From the NCBI GenBank assembly GCA_016715115.1, contig JADKBM010000011.1, forward strand, positions 930,001 through 994,000: a DNA stretch of 64,000 nt, written 5' to 3'. The translations under genes and the position numbers were made by a program. The notes below the pieces were generated by a model, which saw only the letters and a list, made by a program, of their open reading frames with translations, did no database searches and was not told where the DNA came from. Shown here piece by piece: positions 1-8,649 of this stretch (its first letter is position 1; each line of letters begins with the position of its first letter). This stretch comes from Acidobacteriota bacterium. Lineage in GTDB: Bacteria > Acidobacteriota > Blastocatellia > Pyrinomonadales > Pyrinomonadaceae.

Positions 1-1217
1 CGATCAATCCGAAGGAAGGAACCCTCCGGCGTGCGATCAAGCGCGGCGAGACCGAACTGCACGATTTCCTTCTCGGCCAGGACGTCTTCTGCCCGTCGAC
101 CTCGGTGTGGTCTCCGGGCGCGGAAATGGGAGATCGGCTGCTTGTCGAGATCTCACGCGGGTGCTCGCAGGGCTGCCGATTCTGCTGGGCGGGTTACAAC
201 TATTACCCGCCGCGCGTCGTGCCGGCAAAGGATATTCTTGCGAAAGCCGCCGAATGGCGCAGCCGCACGAACAAGATCGGCCTGGTATCGACGGCGGTTT
301 GCGATCATCCGGAGATCTCGACGATTCTCCGCGAACTCCGTGCGATGGACTACCGGATCTCGGTTTCGTCGCTCAGGTTGGATCAGATCTCGGACGAATT
401 GCTCGACGCGCTCGTCGAATCCAAGGACCAGCAAATTGCCGTTGCCCCCGAAACGGGCTCGGACCGTTTGCGCCGCGTGATCAACAAGAATCTGACGAAC
501 GACGAGATCGTCGACATATGCGGCTCCGTGTTCGATCGCGGAATGCTGACGCTGAAACTGTATCTGATGGTCGGGCTCCCGACCGAAACCGACGAGGATC
601 TTGACGAGATGTTCGTTCTTGTCGAGCGGATCAAAGACCGAATGCTCGAGGCGGGCAAGAAATTCGGCCGCGCCGGAAGGATCATTCCGAGCCTGAACGG
701 CTTCGTTCCGAAGCCGAATACTCCGCTCCAGTGGGACGCGATCTGCGAAGAAAGAGAACTCAAACGGCGTTTGAAGTACGTTTGCAAAGGTCTGTCGCGG
801 ATCCCGAACGTCGAAGTTCGTTTTATGTCGGCGCGAATCGCCCACGAGCAGGCGCTTTTTTCGTCGGGCGACCGCACCGTTTCAAAGGTCATCGATCACG
901 CCGCATCGCGCGGCATTTCGATCCGCGATGCCGTTCGCGACCTTCGCTTCAACGACGAGTTTCACATATCGCGCGATCGCTCCTACGACGAATTCCTCCC
1001 GTGGTCGATCGTCGATTCGGGACTTTCGTTCGAGTTTTTGAAAACCGAGCACGAAAAATCGCAGGCGAGCCTCTCATCGAAACCCTGTCCTGCGGTTGAA
1101 AAATGTACGACTTGCGGAGTTTGCCCGAGCACGTGGCTCGCTGACGCGCCGGAATCGATGGTTCGCATCCAACCCTTGAAGATCCGCGAGATCCTCAGCG
1201 CTCAGGCCGACGTTTAG
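1..1217 (+). CDS. Radical SAM protein, 5' end outside window
   Basis: The reading frame is open from base 3 to the stop at 1215-1217 (about 404 residues), so the N-terminus lies upstream of the window. The radical SAM cysteine motif is visible as GCSQGCRFC (CxxxCxxC), which binds the 4Fe-4S cluster used to cleave S-adenosylmethionine. A second Cys cluster, CTTCGVC, lies near the C-terminus. The arrangement resembles TIGR03960-type radical SAM proteins, which usually have a B12-binding-like domain before the SAM core; that part would be off the window. The substrate is unknown. The stop codon overlaps that of the convergent gene by 4 bases. Confidence 0.85.
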   Translation, partial: INPKEGTLRRAIKRGETELHDFLLGQDVFCPSTSVWSPGAEMGDRLLVEISRGCSQGCRFCWAGYNYYPPRVVPAKDILAKAAEWRSRTNKIGLVSTAVCDHPEISTILRELRAMDYRISVSSLRLDQISDELLDALVESKDQQIAVAPETGSDRLRRVINKNLTNDEIVDICGSVFDRGMLTLKLYLMVGLPTETDEDLDEMFVLVERIKDRMLEAGKKFGRAGRIIPSLNGFVPKPNTPLQWDAICEERELKRRLKYVCKGLSRIPNVEVRFMSARIAHEQALFSSGDRTVSKVIDHAASRGISIRDAVRDLRFNDEFHISRDRSYDEFLPWSIVDSGLSFEFLKTEHEKSQASLSSKPCPAVEKCTTCGVCPSTWLADAPESMVRIQPLKIREILSAQADV

Positions 1218-1618
1218 TCTTCCCTTGTAAAGAATCCGCTCGGCGTTGCCGTATGATTGAATGTATACGTGTAACTGTAAATGCCGAAAGGGATTATCGG
1301 AACTGGCTGACTGTAGCTCGCGTGAACCTGAAGGACATTGTTTTGCATCTTCACGTCAATGAACGCGTCGGCCGGCAGTTGGTTCTTGGCCGCCGCGATC
1401 TTCAACCGCTTCTTCGTAACTTCCAACGGATTCCCGACTGAAACGGGAACCACCATTCCCTGGACGACGGCCGTCTGCATTTCCTGCTTAAAATTCTCGC
1501 CGTTGTATGCCACCGGAACAAGATTCAAAAGCGCGTTGCCGGCGATCAACAACACGCCTAACACCGCCAGCAGCTTGACGGTCGCGCTTCCCCGCTCGCT
1601 GTTTGGTTTATTTATCAT
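1214..1618 (-). CDS. Small membrane-anchored protein, unknown
   Basis: 134 residues. An N-terminal hydrophobic segment (about residues 13-34) is followed by an exported-looking domain with no recognised motif. The N-terminal layout (short polar stretch, Gly, one membrane helix) recalls pilin/TadE-like proteins, but no prepilin Gly-Phe/Glu5 signature is present, so I do not assign a family. ATG at 1618 has GGAG 9 bases upstream. It lies 28 bases after aroB on the same strand and is probably cotranscribed with it. Confidence 0.7.
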   Translation of the reverse strand: MINKPNSERGSATVKLLAVLGVLLIAGNALLNLVPVAYNGENFKQEMQTAVVQGMVVPVSVGNPLEVTKKRLKIAAAKNQLPADAFIDVKMQNNVLQVHASYSQPVPIIPFGIYSYTYTFNHTATPSGFFTRED

Positions 1619-1646
1619 TTTGAACTACTCCACACTCAAACTCTTG

Positions 1647-2819
1647 TCAATCAGAATCAACCAGGAACTCGGCAAGGCAGGACCGGATGGACATATCCGG
1701 GATTTCATTGCTGGACACGATCACCGGCTTGCCGATCCCCTTCAGCAAGATCCATTGCAGGTCTCCGGCGATGTTCTTTTTGTCGGATCCGAACGATTCG
1801 ATGACCGAATCCAAGTCGATCATCCGGGTGTCGGGCAACTTTCCGACAAGTCGCACAACATCGTTTAACAAGTTTATTTCATTTGAGTCAAGAAATTCAA
1901 GGGATTTCGACAGTCTAGCCGCAAAAAGAATTCCCAGTCCGACCGCTTCGCCGTGTTTGAAGTGCCTGAAACTCGTAACCTTTTCCAGCGCGTGCCCAAA
2001 TGTATGTCCAAAATTGAGGATCTTCCTCGACTTCGAATCGCTTCGCCCCGTCTCTTCGGACTGATCGCCGGAAACGATCGCGGCTTTGAACGAAATCTGG
2101 CTGACGATGAGTTCGGAAATCTCTCGCGTGAAACCGTCAATTCCGAATCCTCGCGCGACGCCGCTCTTTGCATTGGCTTCGAGAAAACCCTTGGTTCGGT
2201 CGAACAATTCCCCACCGGCGAGGGCCGCGTGTTTCACTGCCTCGCACAGTCCGGCGACGATCTCCCGCCGCGCCAAGGTCCGGAGTGTTGAAACATCTGC
2301 AAGTACCGCTGACGGATGGTGGAACGCGCCGATCAGATTCTTGCCGAATTCCGTATTGACACCTGTCTTTCCACCGACCGAAGAGTCGATCATTGCAAGG
2401 AGCGTTGTCGGAACTTGAAGGAATCTGATCCCGCGCAGGTATATCGCCGAAGCAAAGCCGGCAAGGTCACCGACCACACCTCCGCCAAGCGCCAACAAAG
2501 AATCGCTTCGCGTGAAGCCGGCGGCCCCAAGCGCGCGTAAAAGGTTCTCGGTCGACTGAAGGCTCTTGTAGCGCTCACCGTCCTTCATCAGCCAGACACA
2601 CACTTCAAATCCGGAACTCCGCAGACTCTCAGCGGTTTGCTCGCCGTACAATCGATAGACCCGCCGATTCGAAACGATCATCAATTTCCGCGGATTGTTC
2701 CCAAGCGACTCGCGCGCCCAATCGCCGACGGAATCCAGCAGTCCTTCGCCGACGCTGATCAGATAGCGCTTTGCTTGCGAATTGGTGTTTACGATCACCG
2801 GATCGAGCGGGTTCAGCAT
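1647..2819 (-). CDS. aroB: 3-dehydroquinate synthase
   Basis: Second step of the shikimate pathway: converts DAHP to 3-dehydroquinate using NAD+ and a divalent metal in the cytoplasm. Family blocks are clear: the NAD-binding GGGVVGDLAGF, the VPTTLLAMIDSSVGGKTGVN block, KNLIGAFHHP, and later the metal-ligand His region GHTFGHALE. From ATG 2819 it is 390 residues, slightly longer than usual because of an insert after the AGLCEAVKHA block. A TTG at 2846 would add nine residues. A terminator hairpin (2866-2887) and a probable structured RNA lie directly upstream, so aroB may be controlled by attenuation or have its own promoter. Confidence 0.93.
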   Translation of the reverse strand: MLNPLDPVIVNTNSQAKRYLISVGEGLLDSVGDWARESLGNNPRKLMIVSNRRVYRLYGEQTAESLRSSGFEVCVWLMKDGERYKSLQSTENLLRALGAAGFTRSDSLLALGGGVVGDLAGFASAIYLRGIRFLQVPTTLLAMIDSSVGGKTGVNTEFGKNLIGAFHHPSAVLADVSTLRTLARREIVAGLCEAVKHAALAGGELFDRTKGFLEANAKSGVARGFGIDGFTREISELIVSQISFKAAIVSGDQSEETGRSDSKSRKILNFGHTFGHALEKVTSFRHFKHGEAVGLGILFAARLSKSLEFLDSNEINLLNDVVRLVGKLPDTRMIDLDSVIESFGSDKKNIAGDLQWILLKGIGKPVIVSSNEIPDMSIRSCLAEFLVDSD

Positions 2820-2861
2820 CCTTGAATTGTGCGGTTTCGTTCCCAAAATTGCAAAAACGAC

Positions 2862-3012
2862 AAAAGCCGTGAATAAAAACTCACGGCTCAGATCTTTTTA
2901 GAAGTTAAAGCAGGCGAAGCAACGTGGAAGTGTACCGCACCTGCCAATGCGTAGTAACTGTCCTCACCCCAGCTACCACTAGAGACGGTGGATTCACCAA
3001 CCGTCTCAGTTG
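2862..3012 (-). ncRNA. Candidate structured small RNA or aroB leader
   Basis: About 150 nt between a good sigma-70 promoter and a terminator. Internal structure seen by eye: an 8-bp perfect hairpin GAGACGGT/ACCGTCTC (2982-3007), and a second pairing of GCAGGTG with CGCCTGC near the 3' end, before the terminator stem. It does not resemble 4.5S, tmRNA or RNase P, and its ends do not pair as in 6S RNA. A reading frame crosses the region but has no ATG or GTG start after the promoter, which favours RNA. Whether it acts in trans or as a cis leader of aroB is open. Confidence 0.55.
2866..2887 (-). terminator. Rho-independent terminator before aroB
   Basis: On the minus strand GCCGTGA and TCACGGC form a 7-bp stem around an A/T loop, followed by TTTT and, after a short gap, a second T run. 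It closes the transcript that starts near 3011 and lies only 46 bases before the aroB ATG. It therefore terminates a small RNA or acts as an attenuator in the aroB leader. Confidence 0.8.
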
Positions 3013-3017
3013 ATAAA

Positions 3018-3046
3018 ACTATACAACTCCGCAACTGGTTTGGCAA
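3018..3046 (-). promoter_or_regulatory. Sigma-70 promoter for glmM-aroB intergenic RNA
   Basis: On the minus strand TTGCCA (3041-3046) and TATAGT (3018-3023) are separated by exactly 17 bases. Transcription would start near 3011, just 5' of the first hairpin. The promoter sits about 15 bases after the glmM stop, so the downstream RNA and aroB need not depend on glmM transcription. Confidence 0.65.
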
Positions 3047-3059
3047 GCTTATTTTCCTA

Positions 3060-4412
3060 TTATCCAAGCGCGGCGCGGATGACGTCCGCAAGTTCCCGGG
3101 CGTGGAGATCGATGTCCGATTGATTTTCGCCTTCGATCATTACACGGGCGAGATTCTCCGTGCCGGAATACCTGAGCAAGAGGCGTCCGCTCGCGCCGAG
3201 CCTCTGTTCGACCGACCGCGCGGCGTCCGAGATCTCGGAGACTTCGTCGAAAGGTCGCTTCTCGCGCACCTTCACATTTATCAAGATCTGCGGAAATCGT
3301 GTGAAACCTGACGTGATCTCTGACAAGGACTTCGCGTTCTCCCAAATGGCTTCCAAAACGAACAGGGCGGTCATTATTCCATCGCCGACGAGGCTTTTCT
3401 GCGGAAAGATGATATGACCCGACTGTTCGCCGCCGACGACGGAATTCGTCCTCAGGAGTTCTTCGAGCACGTACTTGTCGCCGACGGCCGTGCGGACCAA
3501 CTTGATGTTCCGCGAATTGAGCGCGACCTCGAGTCCGAGATTGCTCATTACCGTCGCGACGACCGTCTGGTTGTGAAGTTTCCCGTGATCGGACAGAAGA
3601 CGGGCCATAATCCAAAGCACCGCGTCGCCGTCAACGATGTTTCCTTTCTCGTCAATGAACAATGCGCGGTCCGCATCGCCGTCAAGCGCGATCCCGAGAT
3701 CGGCCCGTTCGGCCAATACCCGTTCCCGAAGCTGATCGAGATGGAGCGAGCCGCAATTCTCGTTGATGTTCTTCCCATCGGGCTCGTCATAGATCGAAAC
3801 AACCTCCGCGCCGAGACGTTTCAACAGTTGCGGCGCCAATTGGAATGCCGCGCCGTTCGCGCAATCGACGACGATTCGCAGATCGGCCAGCGAAAGTGTC
3901 GGAAAACCCGACTCAAGATAGTCGAGATACCGTTGAAAATAGAAGGCTGAATGCGATTCGTCGACGAGAATTTCGGCAGTCAGCCCTTCCGGGTTGATGT
4001 TGCCGATGTCTCCTTCGATCCGACGCTCGATCTCTGACGAGATCTTTTTGCCCGAGGGCGAGAAAACCTTTATCCCATTGTCGAGGTAAGGATTGTGCGA
4101 CGCGCTGATGACTATCCCTGCGTCAAACTCGAATTCGCGGGTCAGAAACGCAACGCCCGGCGTGGTCATCACACCTGCGGATTCACAGCTTCCGCCTTCG
4201 GCGATAACGCCCCGATGAATCGCCTCTTCGATCCAGGTTCCTGACTCCCGGGTGTCGCGACCGGTGATGAACTTTGGCGCGCGCCCTAGCGATTCCGAAT
4301 AATGGCGTGTCAGCGAACGGCCGACCTTCTCGATCGTCAATTCATCAAGCGGAAATTCCCCGGCGTGTCCCCGCATTCCGTCAGTCCCAAAAAGCTCATT
4401 CATACGTTTCAA
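3060..4412 (-). CDS. glmM: Phosphoglucosamine mutase
   Basis: Interconverts glucosamine-6-phosphate and glucosamine-1-phosphate for UDP-GlcNAc, peptidoglycan and LPS synthesis. Visible motifs: N-terminal LFGTDGMRG, the phosphoserine loop ISASHNPYLDNG (catalytic Ser in ASHNP), the metal loop DGDADR, the sugar-binding GGEQSGH and the phosphate-binding RYSGTEN near the C-terminus. 450 residues, normal for the family. Start: TTG at 4412 has AAAGG five bases upstream; the ATG at 4403 gives the more conventional N-terminus but is farther from the SD, so either may be used. Confidence 0.94.
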   Translation of the reverse strand: MKRMNELFGTDGMRGHAGEFPLDELTIEKVGRSLTRHYSESLGRAPKFITGRDTRESGTWIEEAIHRGVIAEGGSCESAGVMTTPGVAFLTREFEFDAGIVISASHNPYLDNGIKVFSPSGKKISSEIERRIEGDIGNINPEGLTAEILVDESHSAFYFQRYLDYLESGFPTLSLADLRIVVDCANGAAFQLAPQLLKRLGAEVVSIYDEPDGKNINENCGSLHLDQLRERVLAERADLGIALDGDADRALFIDEKGNIVDGDAVLWIMARLLSDHGKLHNQTVVATVMSNLGLEVALNSRNIKLVRTAVGDKYVLEELLRTNSVVGGEQSGHIIFPQKSLVGDGIMTALFVLEAIWENAKSLSEITSGFTRFPQILINVKVREKRPFDEVSEISDAARSVEQRLGASGRLLLRYSGTENLARVMIEGENQSDIDLHARELADVIRAALG

Positions 4413-4649
4413 TCAAACCTTTAATTATCCCGGAGTTCAGAATTCCCCATTCGCGTCTCAATCAAATTTAACGACCTTCGTCCGTTTAATCAATTTCTCA
4501 TAACTATTTCTTGTAGAAACCATAACAATTGCTCAATTGACTTGACAACTCTTCGGCAATTAAGCGAATCTTAACTCGGCGAACACCGATCGCCGCTTCG
4601 CGCTCCAATTCGCAAATACAATTTAATCCAGTAACCGGAAAACGAGTTT

Positions 4650-5906
4650 ATGAAATACCTACTTTGTGCCGCCGTCGTCGTTTCGTCAAGTTTCTTAGCT
4701 GTCGCAGCACAAGTCACGAACCCGACGCCGGCGCAAACTCGTCCGCGGGTTATCGTCGTGGGATCGAATCCGACGCCGACGCCTTCCAATACGGTTATTG
4801 TGACCAACACCCGGCCGGTCCCGGCCCAATCGCCGATCGTTATCGGAAATACAAACAATAGTTCGAATATCAGCGCGACGATTCTGACGCTCGCACAGAT
4901 CCGGCAGAAACTGGCCGAGGCGAAACGCGAAATGTCTGCCCGGCCAATTACCATCGCGATGACCGAAGGCGTCAGCCCGGTGTCTCCGCTTGAAATGGTC
5001 CGCGTTGCCTTTTACGACGTTGAAACGCGGCAAATCGATTATCTGGCGTTGTCGAAGGATGCTTTTCTGACGAAGGACGCGGAGTATGTGCTGTCAACTT
5101 CGACTATGAAGATGGTCAAGTTTCGAATCCTTCGTCCAAACGGCGTCAATACTCCGGTTTCCATCAACGGACTTTCCGGAAAATCACACGTTCCCTTGAT
5201 GGTCCAGTATCCGGTCGTCCGGAACGGCATCTATTACGAAACCGCTTATTATATGTCGACCCATCCGGGACTTGTCACGCCGGAGGTGATCGGCGCCGGA
5301 AAATACTACGTGCGCAACACGATCGACGTCGCGCGCGAGAAACTGCGGCAGCGCGGTCTCAGCATCTCGCCGAGAGCCGCGGATATCGCCGAGCGTTTGA
5401 GCATCGTCGAGCACGTCGACCATTATCGTTTCCGCACCGAATATCATCCGAACATATACAACGATGTCTTTACGCTTTATGCGCTCAACGAAGGCCAAAC
5501 CTACAGGTATTCGGTGAGCAGCGCTGGGGCCGGCGGAATGGTCCAGATGATTCCTTCGACGTACCGTATGATCCGCAACCGCTTTCCGGGCGCAGGGCTG
5601 ATGCCGGATTTCGTTGCCGGAATGCAGGACCATCCGAATGCGGCACAAGCGATGCTCCTTTACATTCAGTCAACGTACGATGATCTGCTGAAGAGCCCGA
5701 CGATCGTCGACGCTCTGCAGACGGGCCTCGCGACCGAATTCGAACTTCTCTCGGCCGGGTACAACTCGAATCCGGCGAAACTCGCGGGCTACATCAAGCG
5801 CGGCGGAGCGAATTGGAGGAATCTTATCCCGAGGGAAACCCAGATATATCTTCAGATCAACGCCTCGCTCGATCGTTTCGTGCCGTTCGTCGGACGAACC
5901 CGCTGA
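4650..5906 (+). CDS. Exported lytic-transglycosylase-like protein
   Basis: 418 residues. An N-terminal signal peptide (residues 1-20, ending AVAAQ) is followed by a Pro/Thr-rich linker. The C-terminal half carries an SLT-like core: SSAGAGGMVQMIPSTY matches the soluble lytic transglycosylase block that follows the catalytic Glu, and GYNSNPAKL matches the later AYNAG-type block. The usual Glu-Ser is not obvious; a Glu in ALNEGQTY is the best candidate. It probably acts on peptidoglycan in the periplasm, but the atypical active site leaves room for a binding-only role. A bidirectional terminator follows. Confidence 0.7.
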   Translation: MKYLLCAAVVVSSSFLAVAAQVTNPTPAQTRPRVIVVGSNPTPTPSNTVIVTNTRPVPAQSPIVIGNTNNSSNISATILTLAQIRQKLAEAKREMSARPITIAMTEGVSPVSPLEMVRVAFYDVETRQIDYLALSKDAFLTKDAEYVLSTSTMKMVKFRILRPNGVNTPVSINGLSGKSHVPLMVQYPVVRNGIYYETAYYMSTHPGLVTPEVIGAGKYYVRNTIDVAREKLRQRGLSISPRAADIAERLSIVEHVDHYRFRTEYHPNIYNDVFTLYALNEGQTYRYSVSSAGAGGMVQMIPSTYRMIRNRFPGAGLMPDFVAGMQDHPNAAQAMLLYIQSTYDDLLKSPTIVDALQTGLATEFELLSAGYNSNPAKLAGYIKRGGANWRNLIPRETQIYLQINASLDRFVPFVGRTR

Positions 5907-5923
5907 TTCATTTTGATCAACAG

Positions 5924-5959
5924 AAAAGAGGATGGAGCAATTCGCGCCATCCTCTTTTT
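5924..5959. terminator. Bidirectional rho-independent terminator
   Basis: AAAAGAGGATGG (5924-5935) pairs with CCATCCTCTTTT (5948-5959). The A run on one side and T run on the other let it serve both the plus-strand transglycosylase-like gene and the convergent acyl-CoA dehydrogenase gene. Confidence 0.85.
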
Positions 5960-5975
5960 ATTGTCGATCAGGAAA

Positions 5976-7193
5976 CTACGCAGATTGGGCGTCAGCCTTG
6001 TAAGGCGGCAGAACGACGCGCGCCTTCGGTTCTTTTTTGAGTCCAAGCGCCCAGTCGGCCTGCATCAGCGTGTGAATGTCTCGCGTTCCCTCATAGATGA
6101 CCGCGGCCTTGCAATTGCGAAGATACCGTTCGACCGGATAATCGTTCGTGTAGCCGTTCGCGCCGTGGACCTCGATCGCCATTGACGCCGCCGTTTCCGA
6201 ACGCGTCGTCGCCTGCCATTTCGCGAGGCTTGCCGCTTTCGCCGAAGGCATTCCCATATTCTTCATCCAGCCGCATTGCAGCCAGAGCAGACGCGACATC
6301 TGATAGTCGGCTTCCATATCCGCGATCTTCTGCTTCACGAGCTGAAAATTCGCGATCGTCTGCCCTTGCACTTCGCGCGTGTTCGCGTATGAAACGGAAG
6401 CATCCCGGGAAGCTTTGATCACGCCGGTCGCGCCCGATGCGACGGTGTAACGGCCGTTCTCGAGCGAAAACATCGCGATCTTGAAGCCCTCGCCTTCGTT
6501 GCCAAGCATATTCGCCGCCGGAACGCGGACGTCCTGGAGCGAAAAGTAACCGGTGTTGCCGGCCTTGATTCCGAGCTTCCCGTGAATCGTTCCCGACGAG
6601 AATCCGGGCATCGTGCGCTCGACGATGAAACAGCTCAGCCCCGAATGATCGCGAACCTTTTGTTTTTCAAGGTCCGTCCAGCAGAAGAACAGAAAATGAT
6701 CGGCGACATCCGCGAGCGAGATCCACATTTTCTCGCCGTTCAGGATCCAATCGTCGCCATCGCGGCGGGCGTACGAGCGCATTCCGATGACGTCGCTGCC
6801 CGCATTCGGTTCGGTCAAACCGAACGTCGCGAGCTTCTCGCCCTTCGCCTGCGGCACGAGATACTTTTGCTTTTGCTCTTCGGTGCCCCACGTCAGAACC
6901 GAAAGCGAATTGAGCCCGACGTGGACGCTCATCGCGACGCGCAGGAACGTGTCGCAAGCTTCGAGTTCCTCACAAACGAGTCCGAGCGAAACATAATCGA
7001 AACCGGCCCCGCCGTATTGTTCGGGGATACAAACCCCGAGCAATCCCAGCTCAGCCATTTTCTCGAAAACCCTGGGTTCAAAAAATGCCTTTTCGTCCCA
7101 CTCTTTGATATATGGCGCAACTTCGCCGGCGCAAAACTCGCGCACGGTGTTTTCAAGCGCAACTTGTTCTTCGGTTAATTGAAAGTCGATCAC
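5976..7193 (-). CDS. Acyl-CoA dehydrogenase family protein
   Basis: FAD flavoenzyme that alpha,beta-dehydrogenates acyl-CoA thioesters, passing electrons to ETF. 405 residues, the normal length. The FAD/substrate block FGLTEPNAGSD, the middle-domain WISLADVADH region, and the C-terminal IYEGTRDIHTLMQ with the likely catalytic Glu (YEG) are all present. Chain-length preference cannot be read; short or branched acyl-CoA or glutaryl-type substrates are possible. Start is GTG 7193, the only start that preserves the conserved N-terminus. Its start region faces the M24 peptidase gene across a short AT-rich divergent spacer. Confidence 0.9.
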   Translation of the reverse strand: MIDFQLTEEQVALENTVREFCAGEVAPYIKEWDEKAFFEPRVFEKMAELGLLGVCIPEQYGGAGFDYVSLGLVCEELEACDTFLRVAMSVHVGLNSLSVLTWGTEEQKQKYLVPQAKGEKLATFGLTEPNAGSDVIGMRSYARRDGDDWILNGEKMWISLADVADHFLFFCWTDLEKQKVRDHSGLSCFIVERTMPGFSSGTIHGKLGIKAGNTGYFSLQDVRVPAANMLGNEGEGFKIAMFSLENGRYTVASGATGVIKASRDASVSYANTREVQGQTIANFQLVKQKIADMEADYQMSRLLWLQCGWMKNMGMPSAKAASLAKWQATTRSETAASMAIEVHGANGYTNDYPVERYLRNCKAAVIYEGTRDIHTLMQADWALGLKKEPKARVVLPPYKADAQSA

Positions 7194-7308
7194 GGTGTTT
7201 AATTTACCTCTCTGAAATTATTAATATGATAAAATTCAGGCAATTCGTCCTGCTTCAAGCTTAACATCTTGCGCCTGTTCCAACGAAGCGCGGGCGACCG
7301 GAAATCCT

Positions 7309-8649
7309 ATGAGATCAACAAGATTCGTTTGGCTTCTCCTGGTTCTTGGGTTCACTTCCCAAGCCTTTGCGCAGCGTTCCGCGACCCCGATCCCGGCGAT
7401 GCCGAAGTTGCTTTCAATGCGCGAGCAATTGAACGTTCGCCAATCCTGGCTCAAGAAACGTTTTGAAACGATTCTGCTGCCGATGATGCGCAAACACGGA
7501 GTTTCGATGTGGATCGTGACGAACGAGGAGTTTCACTCGGATCCCGTGATCGAGTCGATCGCTCCGCCGATCCCGATCGTCGGACGCCGCGACTTTTTCA
7601 TCTTCTTCGACAACGGCCGCGAACTCGAACGGTTTGCCGTCGTCCGTTACGAAGAAGAGCAGCTCAAAAAACACTATCAAATGCTTAGTCCGCCGCGAGA
7701 CAAGATCGGTGAGACCATCCGAAAGATCGTCGCCGAACGCGATCCGAAAACGATCGCGCTCAATATGGGTTACGGCCGCGGACAGACGGACGGAATAACG
7801 CACGACGCATACAAATTCCTCGCCGAGACGCTTGGCTCCGACCTTGAAAAGCGTTTCATTTCAGCGGGAAACCTCGTCACCGATTACCTAGACACGCGAA
7901 TTCCGGAAGAATCGGAGCATTACCGAACCGCGGTCGCCGTCACTGATATTCTGACGCGGCGCGCATTCTCCAACGAGGTCATAAAGCCCGGCAGGACGAC
8001 CGTCGGCGACGTTCGCTGGTGGTTCCTGCAGCAGTTGAACGACCTCGGCCTGACGACCTGGTTCCAACCGGACCTGCGCGTCCAGCGCGCGGCAAAATCG
8101 AACTCTTCGTCGCAGCAATTTCTTTCGGTCGCCGACGAATCGCTCGTGCTCGAACCCGGCGACCTGATTCATATCGACTGCGGGCTCATCTATATGGGGC
8201 TCTCGACCGACTGGCAAAAGCACGGCTATCTTCTCAAGCCGGGGGAACGCGACGCGCCGGCGGGCTTGAAAGCTGCGCTGCGAAACACGAATCTCCTGCA
8301 GGACTCGATCTTCAGGATCGCCCGCCCGGGTATGACCGGAGCGGAGGTTTACGATGCGGCGATGGTCGAGATGAAGCGTCAGAACATCGAGGCGATGATC
8401 TATTCGCACCCCATCGGGACACACGGACACGGACTCGGACCGTCCATCGACTTTCGCCGCGCACTCGGGGTGTCGCAGGAAAGGTTCAGACTCGGTTCCT
8501 ACACGTCGATCGAGCTGAACACATCGACGGTCGTCCCCGAATGGAACGATCAAAAGGTCACCGTTATGGCCGAGGACGACGCATTTATGACCGCCAAAGG
8601 CTTTGAATTCTTCAGGCCGCGGCAAACCGCGCTTTATCTGATCAAATGA
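7309..8649 (+). CDS. Exported M24 family (Xaa-Pro) metallopeptidase
   Basis: 446 residues with an N-terminal signal peptide (about residues 1-21, ending AFAQ). The creatinase-like N-domain is followed by a pita-bread catalytic domain. Metal ligands typical of M24 are visible: Asp in HIDCG, a second Asp in LSTDWQ, His in SHPIGTHGHG, Glu in SIELN and Glu in VMAEDDAF. It probably removes N-terminal residues before proline from peptides in the periplasm, though M24 proteins also include non-peptidase enzymes. The stop overlaps the moeA start (ATGA), so it heads the molybdopterin operon. Confidence 0.85.
   Translation: MRSTRFVWLLLVLGFTSQAFAQRSATPIPAMPKLLSMREQLNVRQSWLKKRFETILLPMMRKHGVSMWIVTNEEFHSDPVIESIAPPIPIVGRRDFFIFFDNGRELERFAVVRYEEEQLKKHYQMLSPPRDKIGETIRKIVAERDPKTIALNMGYGRGQTDGITHDAYKFLAETLGSDLEKRFISAGNLVTDYLDTRIPEESEHYRTAVAVTDILTRRAFSNEVIKPGRTTVGDVRWWFLQQLNDLGLTTWFQPDLRVQRAAKSNSSSQQFLSVADESLVLEPGDLIHIDCGLIYMGLSTDWQKHGYLLKPGERDAPAGLKAALRNTNLLQDSIFRIARPGMTGAEVYDAAMVEMKRQNIEAMIYSHPIGTHGHGLGPSIDFRRALGVSQERFRLGSYTSIELNTSTVVPEWNDQKVTVMAEDDAFMTAKGFEFFRPRQTALYLIK

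Noticed and set aside
2888..3091. A small protein ending at the terminator before aroB
   Set aside because: The frame has no ATG or GTG start downstream of the promoter and runs through a perfect hairpin; RNA is the simpler reading.
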